A program made the position numbers and the translations under genes. Positions 25,136 through 34,441 of a stretch of DNA of 64,000 nt are shown here, in pieces. Under the pieces are notes generated by a model. It ran no database searches, was not told the origin of the DNA, and saw only the letters and a program-made list of their open reading frames with translations. Numbering within the stretch: the first letter of the stretch is position 1; each line of letters starts with the position of its first letter. Origin of the DNA: Candidatus Intricatilinea gracilis (GTDB lineage Bacteria > Pseudomonadota > Gammaproteobacteria > Burkholderiales > Burkholderiaceae_C); NCBI GenBank assembly GCA_016702605.1, contig JADJDQ010000008.1:28722-92721 (forward strand), in the 5' to 3' direction.

Positions 25136-26245
25136 ATGAGCCCATTTCTACGCAGCCAGCTTGCCCGCCAGGACCTGCGTCTGGCCGAGATCGACGCCGC
25201 CCTGGCCGATCCACGTGTGGCGGCCGACATCAAGCGCCTGCGCAGCCTGACGCGCGAACATGCACGTGTCGGTGCGCTGGTCGAGCGCTGGCAACGTTTC
25301 GAACAGCGCGAGCGCGACCGTGTCGAGGCACGCGCCATGCTCGATGACGCAGGTGGCGCCGATGGTGACGACGAACTCGGCGCCTACGCGCGCGACGAAA
25401 TCAGCCGCGCCGACGCCGACATCGCCGCACTCGAAGCCGAACTGCAGGCCGCCTTGCTGCCGCGAGACGCCGACGACGACCGCAACGCCTTCATCGAGAT
25501 CCGCGCCGGCACCGGCGGCGACGAATCGGCGCTGTTCGCCGGCGACCTGCTGCGCATGTACCTGCGCCATGCCGAGCGCCAGGGCTGGCAGACCGAGATC
25601 CTGTCGGCCAGCGACAGCGACCTGGGCGGCTACAAGGAAGTGGTGCTGCGTGTGGCCGGCGACGCCGTGTACGAGGCGCTCAAGTTCGAGTCCGGCGGCC
25701 ACCGCGTGCAACGTGTGCCGGCCACCGAGACACAGGGCCGCATCCACACCAGCGCCTGCACGGTGGCGGTGCTGCCCGAGCCGGACGAAGCCGAGGAGGT
25801 GCAGGTCAACCCGGCCGACCTGCGCATCGACACCTACCGTGCTAGCGGCGCGGGCGGGCAGCACATCAACAAGACCGATTCGGCGGTGCGCATCACCCAC
25901 ATCCCGACCGGCATCGTGGCCGAGTGCCAGGACGACCGCTCGCAGCACCGCAACAAGGCCAAGGCCATGCAGGTGCTGGTGGCACGTATCCGCGACCGCG
26001 AGCACAGCGCCAAGGCGGCGCAGGAAGCTGCCACCCGCAAGAGCCTGATCGGCACAGGCGATCGCTCCGACCGCATCCGCACATACAACTTTCCTCAGGG
26101 TCGCCTGACCGACCACCGCATCAACCTGACGCTGTACAAGCTCGGCGCAGTGATGGAAGGTGACCTCGGCGACGTGACAGCAGCGCTCAAGGCGGCCAGC
26201 GCGGCGCAGGCACTGGCTGAACTCGAGCTCACCAGCGGCGCATGA
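25136..26245 (+). CDS. prfA: Peptide chain release factor 1
   Basis: A 369-residue class I release factor recognising UAA and UAG. The anticodon-like PAT tripeptide is at residues 195-197 (RVPATETQGRIHTS) and the catalytic GGQ at 240-242 (GAGGQHINKTDSAVRI). The GGQ glutamine is methylated by PrmC, encoded just downstream. I chose the ATG at 25136 (MSPFLRSQLARQD) because it gives the family N-terminus; the frame is open to 25007 but that region is low-complexity. The 174 bp after hemA show no other gene. Confidence 0.95.
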   Translation: MSPFLRSQLARQDLRLAEIDAALADPRVAADIKRLRSLTREHARVGALVERWQRFEQRERDRVEARAMLDDAGGADGDDELGAYARDEISRADADIAALEAELQAALLPRDADDDRNAFIEIRAGTGGDESALFAGDLLRMYLRHAERQGWQTEILSASDSDLGGYKEVVLRVAGDAVYEALKFESGGHRVQRVPATETQGRIHTSACTVAVLPEPDEAEEVQVNPADLRIDTYRASGAGGQHINKTDSAVRITHIPTGIVAECQDDRSQHRNKAKAMQVLVARIRDREHSAKAAQEAATRKSLIGTGDRSDRIRTYNFPQGRLTDHRINLTLYKLGAVMEGDLGDVTAALKAASAAQALAELELTSGA

Positions 26246-26255
26246 ACTGCGGCGT

Positions 26256-27200
26256 ATGAACAGCGACGGCGACCAGGTCGACAGCGGCAGCGCCGCATCC
26301 GGCGCGACTGCAGCGCCAGCCACCATCGATGCGGCCACGGCCCTCGGCCAGGCCCGGCGCCTCGGCCTGCCGCGCCTGGACGCCCTGTGCCTGCTCGAAG
26401 CACTGAGCAACAAACCTCGCGCCTGGCTGATCGCGCATGACGATGTCGACCTCGGCCCGGGCACCGCGACTCGCTGGACCGACCTGCTGAAGCGCCGCCT
26501 GGCCGGCGAGCCGCTGGCCTATCTGGTCGGCGGGCGCGAGTTCCACGGCCTGTGGCTGGACGTCAACCCGGCCGTGCTCGACCCGCGGCCCGACACCGAG
26601 ACGCTGGTCGACTGGGCGATCGAGATCCTCGGGCAAGACGTCAAGACAACACCTCACGTGCTCGACCTGGGCACCGGCAGCGGCGCCATCGCCCTGGCGA
26701 TCAAGAACGCGACGCCAACGGCCGACGTCACCGCCGTCGATCTGAGCCCGGACGCCCTGGCGACGGCCAGGAACAGCGGCGAACGGCTCGGCCTGCCGGT
26801 GCGCTGGTTGCTCGGCGACTGGTGGCAAGCACTCGACCCGTTGACCCGCGAAGGTGCGGCGACCCGGCGTTTCGACCTGATCGTGAGCAACCCGCCCTAC
26901 ATCGCCGAACACGACCCCCACCTGCCCGCGCTGCACCATGAGCCCACACAGGCGCTGGTGTCGGGCTTCGACGGGCTGGACGCCTTGCGGGTGTTGGTTG
27001 CACAGGCGGGTGACTGGCTGCAATGCGGCGCCTGGCTGCTGCTCGAACATGGCCACGATCAGGCTGCGGCAGTCGCCGAGTTGTTCGGCACCCCCCCCGT
27101 TTGCGGGGGTCACTGGGTCGACGTCACCCACCGGCTCGACCTTCCAGGACACGTCAGATGCACAGGCGCACGCTGGTTGACCGCCAAACCGGCCTCGTGA
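26256..27200 (+). CDS. prmC: Release factor glutamine methyltransferase
   Basis: A 314-residue class I SAM methyltransferase that modifies the GGQ glutamine of release factors. An N-terminal helical domain (to about residue 100) with YLVGGREFHGLWL precedes the Rossmann domain: SAM motif VLDLGTGSGAIALA, then the catalytic NPPY at 212-215 (IVSNPPYIAEHD). The start (ATG 26256) lies 10 nt after the prfA stop, so the two form an operon. The first ~25 residues are Ala/Ser/Gly-rich and may not belong to the fold. The pairing of prmC with prfA is widely conserved. Confidence 0.94.
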   Translation: MNSDGDQVDSGSAASGATAAPATIDAATALGQARRLGLPRLDALCLLEALSNKPRAWLIAHDDVDLGPGTATRWTDLLKRRLAGEPLAYLVGGREFHGLWLDVNPAVLDPRPDTETLVDWAIEILGQDVKTTPHVLDLGTGSGAIALAIKNATPTADVTAVDLSPDALATARNSGERLGLPVRWLLGDWWQALDPLTREGAATRRFDLIVSNPPYIAEHDPHLPALHHEPTQALVSGFDGLDALRVLVAQAGDWLQCGAWLLLEHGHDQAAAVAELFGTPPVCGGHWVDVTHRLDLPGHVRCTGARWLTAKPAS

Positions 27201-27401
27201 CCGCACGAAACCGGCCTCGCCGACCCTACCAATTGTCAATCGCCAGCGCGATCCGATGCGACTTGTGACGTTTCTCACGCCGCGGACGCAACTCTGGCGG
27301 GGTGTTGTCCAAAACCACTCCACCCGAAGAGGAAGGACACGTCCGGGGTGTCGGCGTAGCATTTGCGTCAGGTTGAAATTGTCCGGTTGGTGGAGGTCAC
27401 G

Positions 27402-28079
27402 ATGAACAATATGAACAAGGTCTCGGCAATCCTGCGCATATGTGGCGCGGTCGTGTTGTTCGTCGCTGGACAAGCGTCTGCCGCCGACTCACAACAACCC
27501 GGCCTGCGCATAGACGATCAGGCCAACACACATGGCAAGCCGACACTTGGTGACCGTGTGCAGAGTTTCTGGAGCGGCCTGAGCGATCAGCTGTTGCCCG
27601 GCGTCTGGTCGACCCGACTCGACAGTCCGCCCAACCGGCTGTCCAACTCCGGCTGGCTGCCCGACTCCACGCTGATCGATGGCCTGAACCTGCAGCGCGC
27701 CGCGCTGGGCAACATCTACTTCAGTCGTTTCGCTGGCTTGCGCGCCACGGGTGGTGTGCTCGGGCTGTCACGGTCCACGGCAGGACGTGTGCTGGCCCCT
27801 GGCGGAGTGAACCTGCCACTCAACATCGACCGGCCGGGTTCCCTCACTGGTTTCGAGGGACCGGCGCAAGCCCTGCCCTACCTGGGCCTGGGCTACAGCA
27901 GCCGCTGGCTGACCGGCCCGACGTCGGCGACGTCGACCTGGGGCGTGAGTGCCGACCTCGGCCTGATGGCCGCCAGCCCACGCTCCGCCGTGCGGCTGGG
28001 TCAACAAGGGCTGGACGACACCCTCAGGGAACTGCGCCTGGCGCCCATGGTCCAGTTCGGTGTGTCCTACACCTACTGA
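27402..28079 (+). CDS. Hypothetical exported, probably outer-membrane protein
   Basis: A 225-residue protein with a signal peptide (ICGAVVLFVAGQASA, cleavage near residue 27 before ADSQQ). The mature part contains SFWSGLSDQLLPGVWSTRL and alternating strand-like segments, and ends VQFGVSYTY. The C-terminal aromatic pattern resembles the terminal strand of outer-membrane beta-barrels. A good GGAGG lies 5-6 nt before the ATG. I recognise no family. It is preceded by 200 bp without a gene, so it probably has its own promoter. It stands alone between prmC and grxD. Confidence 0.7.
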   Translation: MNNMNKVSAILRICGAVVLFVAGQASAADSQQPGLRIDDQANTHGKPTLGDRVQSFWSGLSDQLLPGVWSTRLDSPPNRLSNSGWLPDSTLIDGLNLQRAALGNIYFSRFAGLRATGGVLGLSRSTAGRVLAPGGVNLPLNIDRPGSLTGFEGPAQALPYLGLGYSSRWLTGPTSATSTWGVSADLGLMAASPRSAVRLGQQGLDDTLRELRLAPMVQFGVSYTY

Positions 28080-28270
28080 AGCTGCCCGCGCTGCTCTCGT
28101 CACCCACGCCACACACATCGGCCTGGACAACGATTGCGGCGAGCGTCGCGACGCATGCCCCGGGCAGCCACATGCCCGATGTTCGGCGTGGCTCGCCAAG
28201 GGCGGATAAGCTTGCGGGTTGTGTATCACCCTCGCGGCGCGACTGCCGCGAATCCATTACCCGTGCAGCC

Positions 28271-28582
28271 ATGACTACTACTCACCAACAGATCGACGAC
28301 CTGGTCAAGAACAATCGTGTCGTGCTCTTCATGAAGGGCAACGCGCAGTTTCCGCAATGCGGCTTCTCCGGCCGCGCCATCCAGGTGCTCAAGGCTTGTG
28401 GCGTCACCGAACTCAAGACGGTCAACGTGCTCGAGAACGAGGACATCCGTCAGGGCATCAAGGAATACGCCAACTGGCCGACCATCCCCCAGCTCTACAT
28501 CAAGGGTGAATTCGTCGGCGGCTCGGACATCATGATGGAGATGTACCAGAGCGGTGAGCTGCAACAGCTGATCAACGCCTGA
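28271..28582 (+). CDS. grxD: Monothiol glutaredoxin (Grx4 family)
   Basis: A 103-residue monothiol glutaredoxin that binds and passes on [2Fe-2S] clusters with glutathione. The active site is CGFS at residues 30-33 (FPQCGFSG), followed by the cis-Pro loop WPTIPQLYIKGEFVGGSDI that positions glutathione. Length and motifs are those of the single-domain Grx4/GrxD class rather than dithiol glutaredoxins. ubiX starts 25 bp downstream on the same strand, so they may share a transcript. The ~190 bp upstream carry no gene. Confidence 0.95.
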   Translation: MTTTHQQIDDLVKNNRVVLFMKGNAQFPQCGFSGRAIQVLKACGVTELKTVNVLENEDIRQGIKEYANWPTIPQLYIKGEFVGGSDIMMEMYQSGELQQLINA

Positions 28583-28607
28583 TGTCGCCGCGGCCGGGGC
28601 GCGCGCC

Positions 28608-29171
28608 ATGACGCGGCGCCTCATCGTCGGCATCAGTGGGGCGTCGGGCGCGGCTTACGCGGTCGGTCTGCTGAAGCGGGCCCGCGCGTTGGGCGTCGAG
28701 ACCCATGTGGTGGCCACACCGGCCGGCTTGCTCAACGTGCACCACGAACTGGGCATGGACCGCAAGGCGCTCGAGGCCCTGGCCGATCACGCCCATTCAC
28801 CCGGTGACGTGGGCGCCTGCATTGCCAGCGGCAGTTTCACCAGCCAGGCGATGGTGGTGGCGCCTTGTTCGATGAAGTCGCTGGCTGCCATCGCCCATGG
28901 CTACGGCGACAACCTGCTCACCCGCGCCGCCGACGTCACGCTCAAGGAACGCCGCCGCCTGGTGCTGCTGGTGCGCGAGACGCCGTTCAACCTGGCCCAT
29001 CTGCGCAACATGACGGCAGTGACCGAGATGGGCGGCGTGATCTTCCCGCCGCTGCCGGCCTTCTACCTGCGCCCCACCAGCATCGACGACCTGGTGGGCG
29101 ACACCGTCGAGCGGGTGCTGGTGCTGGCAGGCATCAGCGAAGCGCAGCCTCGCGAGTGGCAGGGACTGTGA
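28608..29171 (+). CDS. ubiX: Flavin prenyltransferase
   Basis: A 187-residue flavin-binding enzyme that prenylates FMN to make the prFMN cofactor for the UbiD decarboxylase in ubiquinone synthesis. Signature segments are IVGISGASGAAYAVGLL at the N-terminus, the FMN/prenyl site VVAPCSMKSLAAIAHGYGDNL, and RRLVLLVRETPFN. Length is normal. Its 3' end overlaps that of the convergent transglycosylase gene by 38 bp, so no space remains for a terminator between them. ubiD is not in the window. Confidence 0.95.
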   Translation: MTRRLIVGISGASGAAYAVGLLKRARALGVETHVVATPAGLLNVHHELGMDRKALEALADHAHSPGDVGACIASGSFTSQAMVVAPCSMKSLAAIAHGYGDNLLTRAADVTLKERRRLVLLVRETPFNLAHLRNMTAVTEMGGVIFPPLPAFYLRPTSIDDLVGDTVERVLVLAGISEAQPREWQGL

Positions 29172-29934
29172 CCGACGCGGAAGGGCTCTCGGTCCAGCGC
29201 TTGCGCGCCCCCAGCACCATGTCCGGATAGGCCGACTGACCACGGCTGCCGTTGTACCGGCCCAGCGCCATGAACAGATTGCCCTGCTCGCGGTCGAGGT
29301 AGTGGCGCAGGATCACGCAGCCAAAACGCAGATTGGTCTGCAGGTGAAACATGCGGCCCACGTCCTCGTCGGACAAGGTCGGCGTGAACACCGGCGCAGG
29401 CTTGGCCGATGATCGGCGCGACGGCGGCGTCCACGGCGTGGCATTGGGCACATCGCCCGGCCAGATCGGTGTGGCCGGCGACGCCACGGTGTCACCGGCA
29501 CGCGGTGCCAGCAGGCGCAGCCAGAACGGCATCACCTGCATGTAGCCACGGGCGCCCACACTCGAGATCGCGTATTTGCGAAAGCCGCTTTCGACTTCGA
29601 TCAGCGCCAGCACCAGCGACGCATCCAGCCCGGCGCGTTTGCTTTCGTACCAGACGGTCTCGAGAAACTCGCGCCTGACGTTGAAGTCGGGTTTGCGCTT
29701 CTTGAGCCGCTCACTCATGGCACCTAGCCAGCGCAGATAGGCCAGCCGGCCGTCGAACTCGTCGAACTCGATGCGTGGCGGGCCGCTGTCGCTCACTGCT
29801 GCGGCCAGCGCCGTGCGCACCGAGTCGGCCAGTGGTTCCTCGATCTGTCGGCCGGCCCGCACGGCAGGTGCCACCAGCGTCAAGGCCAGCGCGATCAGCC
29901 CCGCTGTGACGCCGGACACGATGCGCCTGGCCAT
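29134..29934 (-). CDS. Lytic transglycosylase (SLT domain)
   Basis: A 266-residue periplasmic murein lytic transglycosylase. It has a signal peptide (GLIALALTLVAPAVRA), an N-terminal helical part, then the SLT domain with the catalytic Glu at residue 115 (ALIEVESGFRKYAISSVGARGYMQVMPFW). The domain is interrupted by a Pro/Ser-rich insert (about residues 146-185), after which it resumes at FGCVILRHYLD and ALGRYNGSRGQ. It follows proS by 4 nt and is probably co-transcribed with it. Its 3' end overlaps ubiX. Confidence 0.87.
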   Translation of the reverse strand: MARRIVSGVTAGLIALALTLVAPAVRAGRQIEEPLADSVRTALAAAVSDSGPPRIEFDEFDGRLAYLRWLGAMSERLKKRKPDFNVRREFLETVWYESKRAGLDASLVLALIEVESGFRKYAISSVGARGYMQVMPFWLRLLAPRAGDTVASPATPIWPGDVPNATPWTPPSRRSSAKPAPVFTPTLSDEDVGRMFHLQTNLRFGCVILRHYLDREQGNLFMALGRYNGSRGQSAYPDMVLGARKRWTESPSASVTVPATREAALR

Positions 29935-29938
29935 GGTG

Positions 29939-31684
29939 TCAAACCGCGAGGCGGCCTTTGACGTAGGCGGCCACCTCGGCCGCTGCCACGGCGGTGGCGG
30001 CAGCGTCTCGGCGGCCCTGGTATTCGACCTTGCCGTCCTTCAGGCCGCGGTCGGAGATCACCACGCGGTGCGGCACGCCGATCAGTTCCCAATCCGCGAA
30101 CATGGCGCCGGGGCGTTCACCGCGGTCGTCGAGCAACACGTCGATGCCAGCGGCGAGCAACTCGTCGTGCAGTGCCCCTGCGGCCTGTTGCACCACCGGT
30201 GATCGGTCCATGCCGATCGGGCAGATGACGACGCTGAACGGCGCCAATGCGTCCGGCCAGACGATGCCGCGCGCATCGTGGTTCTGCTCGATGGCCGCGC
30301 CGAGGATGCGTGTCACACCGATACCGTAACAGCCCATTTCCATGAACTGCGGCTTGCCGGTCTCGTCCAGATAGGTGGCGTTCATCGCCTTGCTGTATTT
30401 GGTGCCGAGGAAGAACACATGGCCCACCTCGATGCCACGCTGGATGGCGAGCACACCCTGGCCGTCGGGTGACGGGTCGCCCGCCACGACGTTGCGGATA
30501 TCGGCCACCAGATCGGGCTCGGGCAGGTCGCGGCCCCAGTTCACACCCGTGAGGTGGAAGTCGGGCTCGTTGGCGCCGCAGACGAAGTCGGCCATGTTGG
30601 CCACGGTGCGGTCGGCCACCAACTTGACCGGCTTCTTCAAACCGATGGGGCCGAGGTAGCCTGGCTTGCAGCCGAAGTGGTCCTCGATCTCGCTCACGGT
30701 GGCGAAACGGAAGCCGCCCTTGAGACCTTCGACCTTGCCGACCTTGACCTCGTTCATGTCATGGTCGCCGCGCACCAGCAGCAGCCAGACAGTCGACTTG
30801 ACGATGTCACCGGCCTCGTTGAGCTCGTCGGTGGCCAGAACCAGTGACTTCACCGTCTGCGCCAGCGGCAGGCCGAGCAACTGGGCCACATCGGCGCAAG
30901 TGCTCTTGCCGGGCGTGGGCGTTTTGGTCAGCACCTGCGCGGCGGCACCACGGGTGGGCGTCAGGGCGACGGCCTCGGCCAGTTCGATGTTGGCGGCGAA
31001 GTCGCTGGTCGGGCAGTAGACGATGGCGTCTTCGCCGGTCTCGGCGATAACCTGGAACTCGTGCGACAGGTCGCCGCCGATGGCGCCAGTGTCGGCCGCC
31101 ACGGCGCGGTATTGCAGGCCGAAGCGGTCGAAGATCCGCTTGTAGGCCGCGAACATGACGTCGTAGCTCTTGGCCGCACCAGCCGCATCCCGGTCGAAGG
31201 AGTAGGCGTCCTTCATCGTGAACTCGCGCCCGCGCATGATGCCGAAGCGCGGCCGGCGCTCGTCGCGGAACTTGGTCTGGATGTGATAGAAATTCTTCGG
31301 CAGCTGCTTGTAACTGCGCAGCTCCTGGCGGGCGATGTCGGTCACCACCTCTTCGCTGGTGGGCTGGATGATGAAGTTGCGGTCGTGCCTATCCTTCACC
31401 CGCATCAGCTCGGGGCCCATCTTGTCGAAGCGGCCGGTCTCCTGCCACAGCTCGGCAGGCTGCACCACCGGCATCAACAGCTCGACGGCGCCGGCGCGGT
31501 TCATCTCCTCGCGGATGATGGCCTCCACCTTGCGGATCACCCGCAGGCCCATGGGCATGTAGTTGTAGATGCCGGCGCCCAGGCGCTTGATCATGCCCGC
31601 GCGCATCATGAGCTTGTGGCTCATCACTTCAGCGTCGGCAGGCGCTTCCTTCAGGGTCGAGATGAAGAACTGGCTGGCTTTCAT
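29939..31684 (-). CDS. proS: Prolyl-tRNA synthetase
   Basis: A 581-residue class II aminoacyl-tRNA synthetase of the bacterial type with the INS editing domain. Motif 2 region is seen in FRDERRPRFGIMRGREFTMKD. The editing insert spans roughly 225-405 (VKSLVLATDELNEAG, WLLLVRGDHDMNEVK), motif 3 is in GCYGIGVTRILGAA, and the anticodon-binding domain ends the protein. The start MKASQFFISTLKEAPADAE is the family N-terminus. It is divergent from rppH, as in many Betaproteobacteria, and precedes the transglycosylase gene. Confidence 0.96.
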   Translation of the reverse strand: MKASQFFISTLKEAPADAEVMSHKLMMRAGMIKRLGAGIYNYMPMGLRVIRKVEAIIREEMNRAGAVELLMPVVQPAELWQETGRFDKMGPELMRVKDRHDRNFIIQPTSEEVVTDIARQELRSYKQLPKNFYHIQTKFRDERRPRFGIMRGREFTMKDAYSFDRDAAGAAKSYDVMFAAYKRIFDRFGLQYRAVAADTGAIGGDLSHEFQVIAETGEDAIVYCPTSDFAANIELAEAVALTPTRGAAAQVLTKTPTPGKSTCADVAQLLGLPLAQTVKSLVLATDELNEAGDIVKSTVWLLLVRGDHDMNEVKVGKVEGLKGGFRFATVSEIEDHFGCKPGYLGPIGLKKPVKLVADRTVANMADFVCGANEPDFHLTGVNWGRDLPEPDLVADIRNVVAGDPSPDGQGVLAIQRGIEVGHVFFLGTKYSKAMNATYLDETGKPQFMEMGCYGIGVTRILGAAIEQNHDARGIVWPDALAPFSVVICPIGMDRSPVVQQAAGALHDELLAAGIDVLLDDRGERPGAMFADWELIGVPHRVVISDRGLKDGKVEYQGRRDAAATAVAAAEVAAYVKGRLAV

Positions 31685-31834
31685 GTTTTGCAGGTTCGGG
31701 CACCAGCGCCAGGGCGCCCGCCTGCGCCAGCCGGGTCAGGCCGCGAACAGGACAGAATCTTCAGGACTTACGCGGGGTTGCGCCGCGTTGGGCCGGTGCA
31801 ATAATGAATTCAACTGAAGTATTGGGGTTTGATT

Positions 31835-32734
31835 ATGCTCGACCGTGACGGCTTTCGGCCCAACGTCGGCATCATCCTGCTCAACCAGCGGAATCAGGTT
31901 TTTTGGGGCAAACGCATTCGCACCCATTCCTGGCAGTTTCCGCAGGGCGGCATCAAATATGGTGAGTCGCCCGAGCAGGCCATGTTGCGTGAGCTACACG
32001 AGGAGGTCGGCCTCCTGCCGGACCATGTCCGCATCATCGCGCGCACGCGCGACTGGCTGCGCTATGAGGTGCCCGACCACTTCATCCGCAAGGAAGCACG
32101 CGGCCACTACCGCGGGCAAAAGCAGATCTGGTTCCTGCTGCAGCTGATGGGTCGCGACAGCGACATGAACCTGCGCGCCACCGACCACCCCGAATTCGAC
32201 GCCTGGCGCTGGAACGAATACTGGGTGCCACTGGACGTGGTGATCGAGTTCAAGCGCGACGTCTACCAGATGGCGCTGAGCGAACTGGCTCGCTACCTGC
32301 CTCGCCCTGCCCACCACAACCGCTACCTGCGCGCCGGCATGCGCCCGCATGGTCGCGACGATCATCACGAAGGTCATCACGACGCTCATCGCGACGACTC
32401 GCACGATGCTCATCGCGACCACGTCGATCATGCCGACCTCGCCGAACACAGCCGCACGCCCGCCATCGCGCCAGAACCCGCACCGACCGGTGTTGCGGTC
32501 GATCGCGGCGACACACGGTCGGCCAACCAGTCCGACTTCCTGCCCTTGCACGAAAGCGCGGGCGGGTCCACCTCGATGCCGGAAAGCACCGTGGCGGCCG
32601 TCGTGCCAGTCAACACCGTCAAGACCGGCCCGTCGGCCGAGCTGCTGATCGAGTTGCCGCCGTCGCCGACCTCGGCCCTGGCCAGCTCGCCGAACTGGCC
32701 ACCCACGGGCACCACTGCCGCTTCCAAGTTGTGA
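31835..32734 (+). CDS. rppH: RNA pyrophosphohydrolase with His/Asp-rich tail
   Basis: A 299-residue Nudix enzyme that removes pyrophosphate from mRNA 5' ends and so starts decay. The start MLDRDGFRPNVGIIL and the Nudix box at residues 38-60 (GGIKYGESPEQAML...HEEVGL) are typical, as are WQFPQGG and RDWLRYEVPDHF. The enzyme domain ends near residue 160. Beyond it is an unusual ~140-residue tail: residues 172-205 hold eleven histidines among many aspartates, and the rest is low-complexity Pro/Thr/Ser. Such a tail could bind metal; RppH from enterics lacks it. Confidence 0.94.
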   Translation: MLDRDGFRPNVGIILLNQRNQVFWGKRIRTHSWQFPQGGIKYGESPEQAMLRELHEEVGLLPDHVRIIARTRDWLRYEVPDHFIRKEARGHYRGQKQIWFLLQLMGRDSDMNLRATDHPEFDAWRWNEYWVPLDVVIEFKRDVYQMALSELARYLPRPAHHNRYLRAGMRPHGRDDHHEGHHDAHRDDSHDAHRDHVDHADLAEHSRTPAIAPEPAPTGVAVDRGDTRSANQSDFLPLHESAGGSTSMPESTVAAVVPVNTVKTGPSAELLIELPPSPTSALASSPNWPPTGTTAASKL

Positions 32735-32743
32735 CCCGGGCGT

Positions 32744-32764
32744 CTCGGCCAACAACGAGCCGAG
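32744..32764. terminator. Hairpin between convergent rppH and the EamA gene
   Basis: CTCGGC (32744-32749) pairs with GCCGAG (32759-32764). It lies between two convergent genes, but no T-run follows on either strand. Possible bidirectional terminator. Confidence 0.35.
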
Positions 32765-32817
32765 GCGTCACTGCCGACCGATCAGTCGAGCACCACACCG
32801 CCAACCTCACGGGGTGG

Positions 32818-33765
32818 TCAGCTGCTGCGGCGCCAGTCCATCAACACCAGACCCAGCACGACGCCGACCAGGCCCAGCAACAGCCGGGCGCCCAGCGGCT
32901 CATCCAGCAGCAGGCCCGCACAGACGGTGCCGAACACCGGCGACAGGAAGACGAAAGCCTGCACCTTGGTGGCTGGATAAGTCATCAAGAGCCAGAACCA
33001 GACCAGGTAACTCGCGAAGGTGACGATCACACCCTGGTAGAACAACGAGCCCAGCGCCAAGGCGCTCCAGTGGCTGGGCCAGCTCTGACCGGCCACCACC
33101 GTGGCCAGCGGCGCCAGCAGAGCAGCCACCACCAGCTGGTAGGCCAGCGTCTTTTCGGGCGGCGCGGTGCGCAGCGCCGTGGTGCGGATCACCACCGTCG
33201 TGAGCCCCCACAAGGTGGCGCCGATCAGCACCAGGGCATCACCGAGAAGTTGGTCGTGACCTGCAGCCGTGTGGTCCGGGTGCGCGAAACCCTCCCAGAA
33301 CGCCTGAGCGATCGCGCCGAAGGCCAGCACCATGCCGGCCAGTTGCGGCCAGCGCAGCCGCTCGCTCGGCGTGAGCCAGGCCAGCAGGATCGCCACGATG
33401 AAGGGGGAGGTATTGATGAACACCACCGACCTTGCCGCCGTGGTGTATTTGAGGCCCATGAAGATACAGGCGAACTCCACCGCAAACAGGACACCGGCCA
33501 GCAGGCCGGGGCCGAAGGTACCGTCGCGCAGCGAGAACGACACGCCGCGCCAGCGCATCCAGAGCAGCACCAACAGCGCGGCCGAACCGCTGCGCACACT
33601 CAGCTGCACCAGCGCAGGCACCTCGGGCATCGCCGCCTTGATCGCCACCTGGTTGAGCCCCCACAAGAAGCAGCAAGCCACCAGACTCAGCACCGCCAGT
33701 CCGTCGAGATGGGTGTGGCGCTGCGGTGCCGCAGCGCCTGGTCGAGATGGCTGGATGGTGCTCAT
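32818..33765 (-). CDS. DMT-superfamily (EamA) transporter
   Basis: A 315-residue inner-membrane protein with about ten hydrophobic segments arranged as two EamA repeats: the first begins LSLVACCFLWGLNQVAIKAAM, the second LLGDALVLIGATLWGLTTVVI. These paired 'FLWG...K' type starts are characteristic of drug/metabolite exporters (RhaT/YdcZ/EamA group). The C-terminus has FLSPVFGTVCAGLLLDEPLGARLL, another family hallmark. The substrate cannot be told from sequence, and neighbours (rppH, rnpB) give no clue. The start ATG 33765 has no strong ribosome site. Confidence 0.88.
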   Translation of the reverse strand: MSTIQPSRPGAAAPQRHTHLDGLAVLSLVACCFLWGLNQVAIKAAMPEVPALVQLSVRSGSAALLVLLWMRWRGVSFSLRDGTFGPGLLAGVLFAVEFACIFMGLKYTTAARSVVFINTSPFIVAILLAWLTPSERLRWPQLAGMVLAFGAIAQAFWEGFAHPDHTAAGHDQLLGDALVLIGATLWGLTTVVIRTTALRTAPPEKTLAYQLVVAALLAPLATVVAGQSWPSHWSALALGSLFYQGVIVTFASYLVWFWLLMTYPATKVQAFVFLSPVFGTVCAGLLLDEPLGARLLLGLVGVVLGLVLMDWRRSS

Positions 33766-33896
33766 GGGGCGGCGATGCTAACCGTCGCCGTCACGGGTGC
33801 TGCGCACGTGCGCGACACGCGACGAGACGCACCCAGCACGGCACCAGTGACCTGCGCCGTGTGTCGCCCGAGGCTGTCGCCCCGGCATGAATTAGT

Positions 33897-34338
33897 GTGA
33901 AGCAAGCCGATAGGCCGGATTCTGTGCGGCGCCGCACCCCGAAAGATGCCGCGCCGTGACCGTCATTCCTCTGGGCCGGGGGTCACCCACCCGGCTCGGT
34001 GCCTACCCGCCAGCTCAGCGAGCCGCTTCGATGCTGGCCTATTTGGTGTTGCTGCGCGTAGAGATTGCCCGTTTCACCTCCGACGGGCGGTGCCCGTCGG
34101 AGGTGCTGCTCGGTTCGGGCTTGCGCCCGAGCCATCGCGGCTTGCGCCGCGCTGGCCGCCCGCTTGCGCGGTCGCCTTGCAGACCACCCAATGGGTCGCC
34201 TGTCGGAACTCGTCTCTGTTGCTCTGATCCTCGCCTCACGGCGGAGAGGTATTACCTCCTACGCTGCTCTGTGCAGTCCGGACCTTCCTCCAGTGCCACC
34301 TTTCGGATCCGGCACCAGCGGCGGTCTTGGCCTGCTTC
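33897..34338 (-). ncRNA. rnpB: RNase P RNA, bacterial type A
   Basis: Read on the minus strand, the 5' end is GAAGCAGGCCAAGACCGCC (P1/P2). GGAGGAAGGTCCGGACTGCAC (CR I) and GTAGGAGGTAATACC follow, and the 3' end contains ACAGAATCCGGCCTATCGGC, pairing back to the 5' end. These are the conserved cores of M1-type RNA. At about 442 nt it is longer than E. coli M1 (377 nt). The extra length comes from added hairpins between about 34075 and 34190, including a long CACCTCCGACGGGC stem and three consecutive stems capped by GCAA loops. Ends are estimated from the M1 alignment. Confidence 0.93.
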
Positions 34339-34441
34339 ACGGCCGGCATTGTCACATGCCGATTGGCGTGGTTCTGCGCCCCCCCGCGGTGGGCAGACCC
34401 GCCCGCAAGCAAGCCGGGCCGCAGGGAACTGCCGGGCGCTG

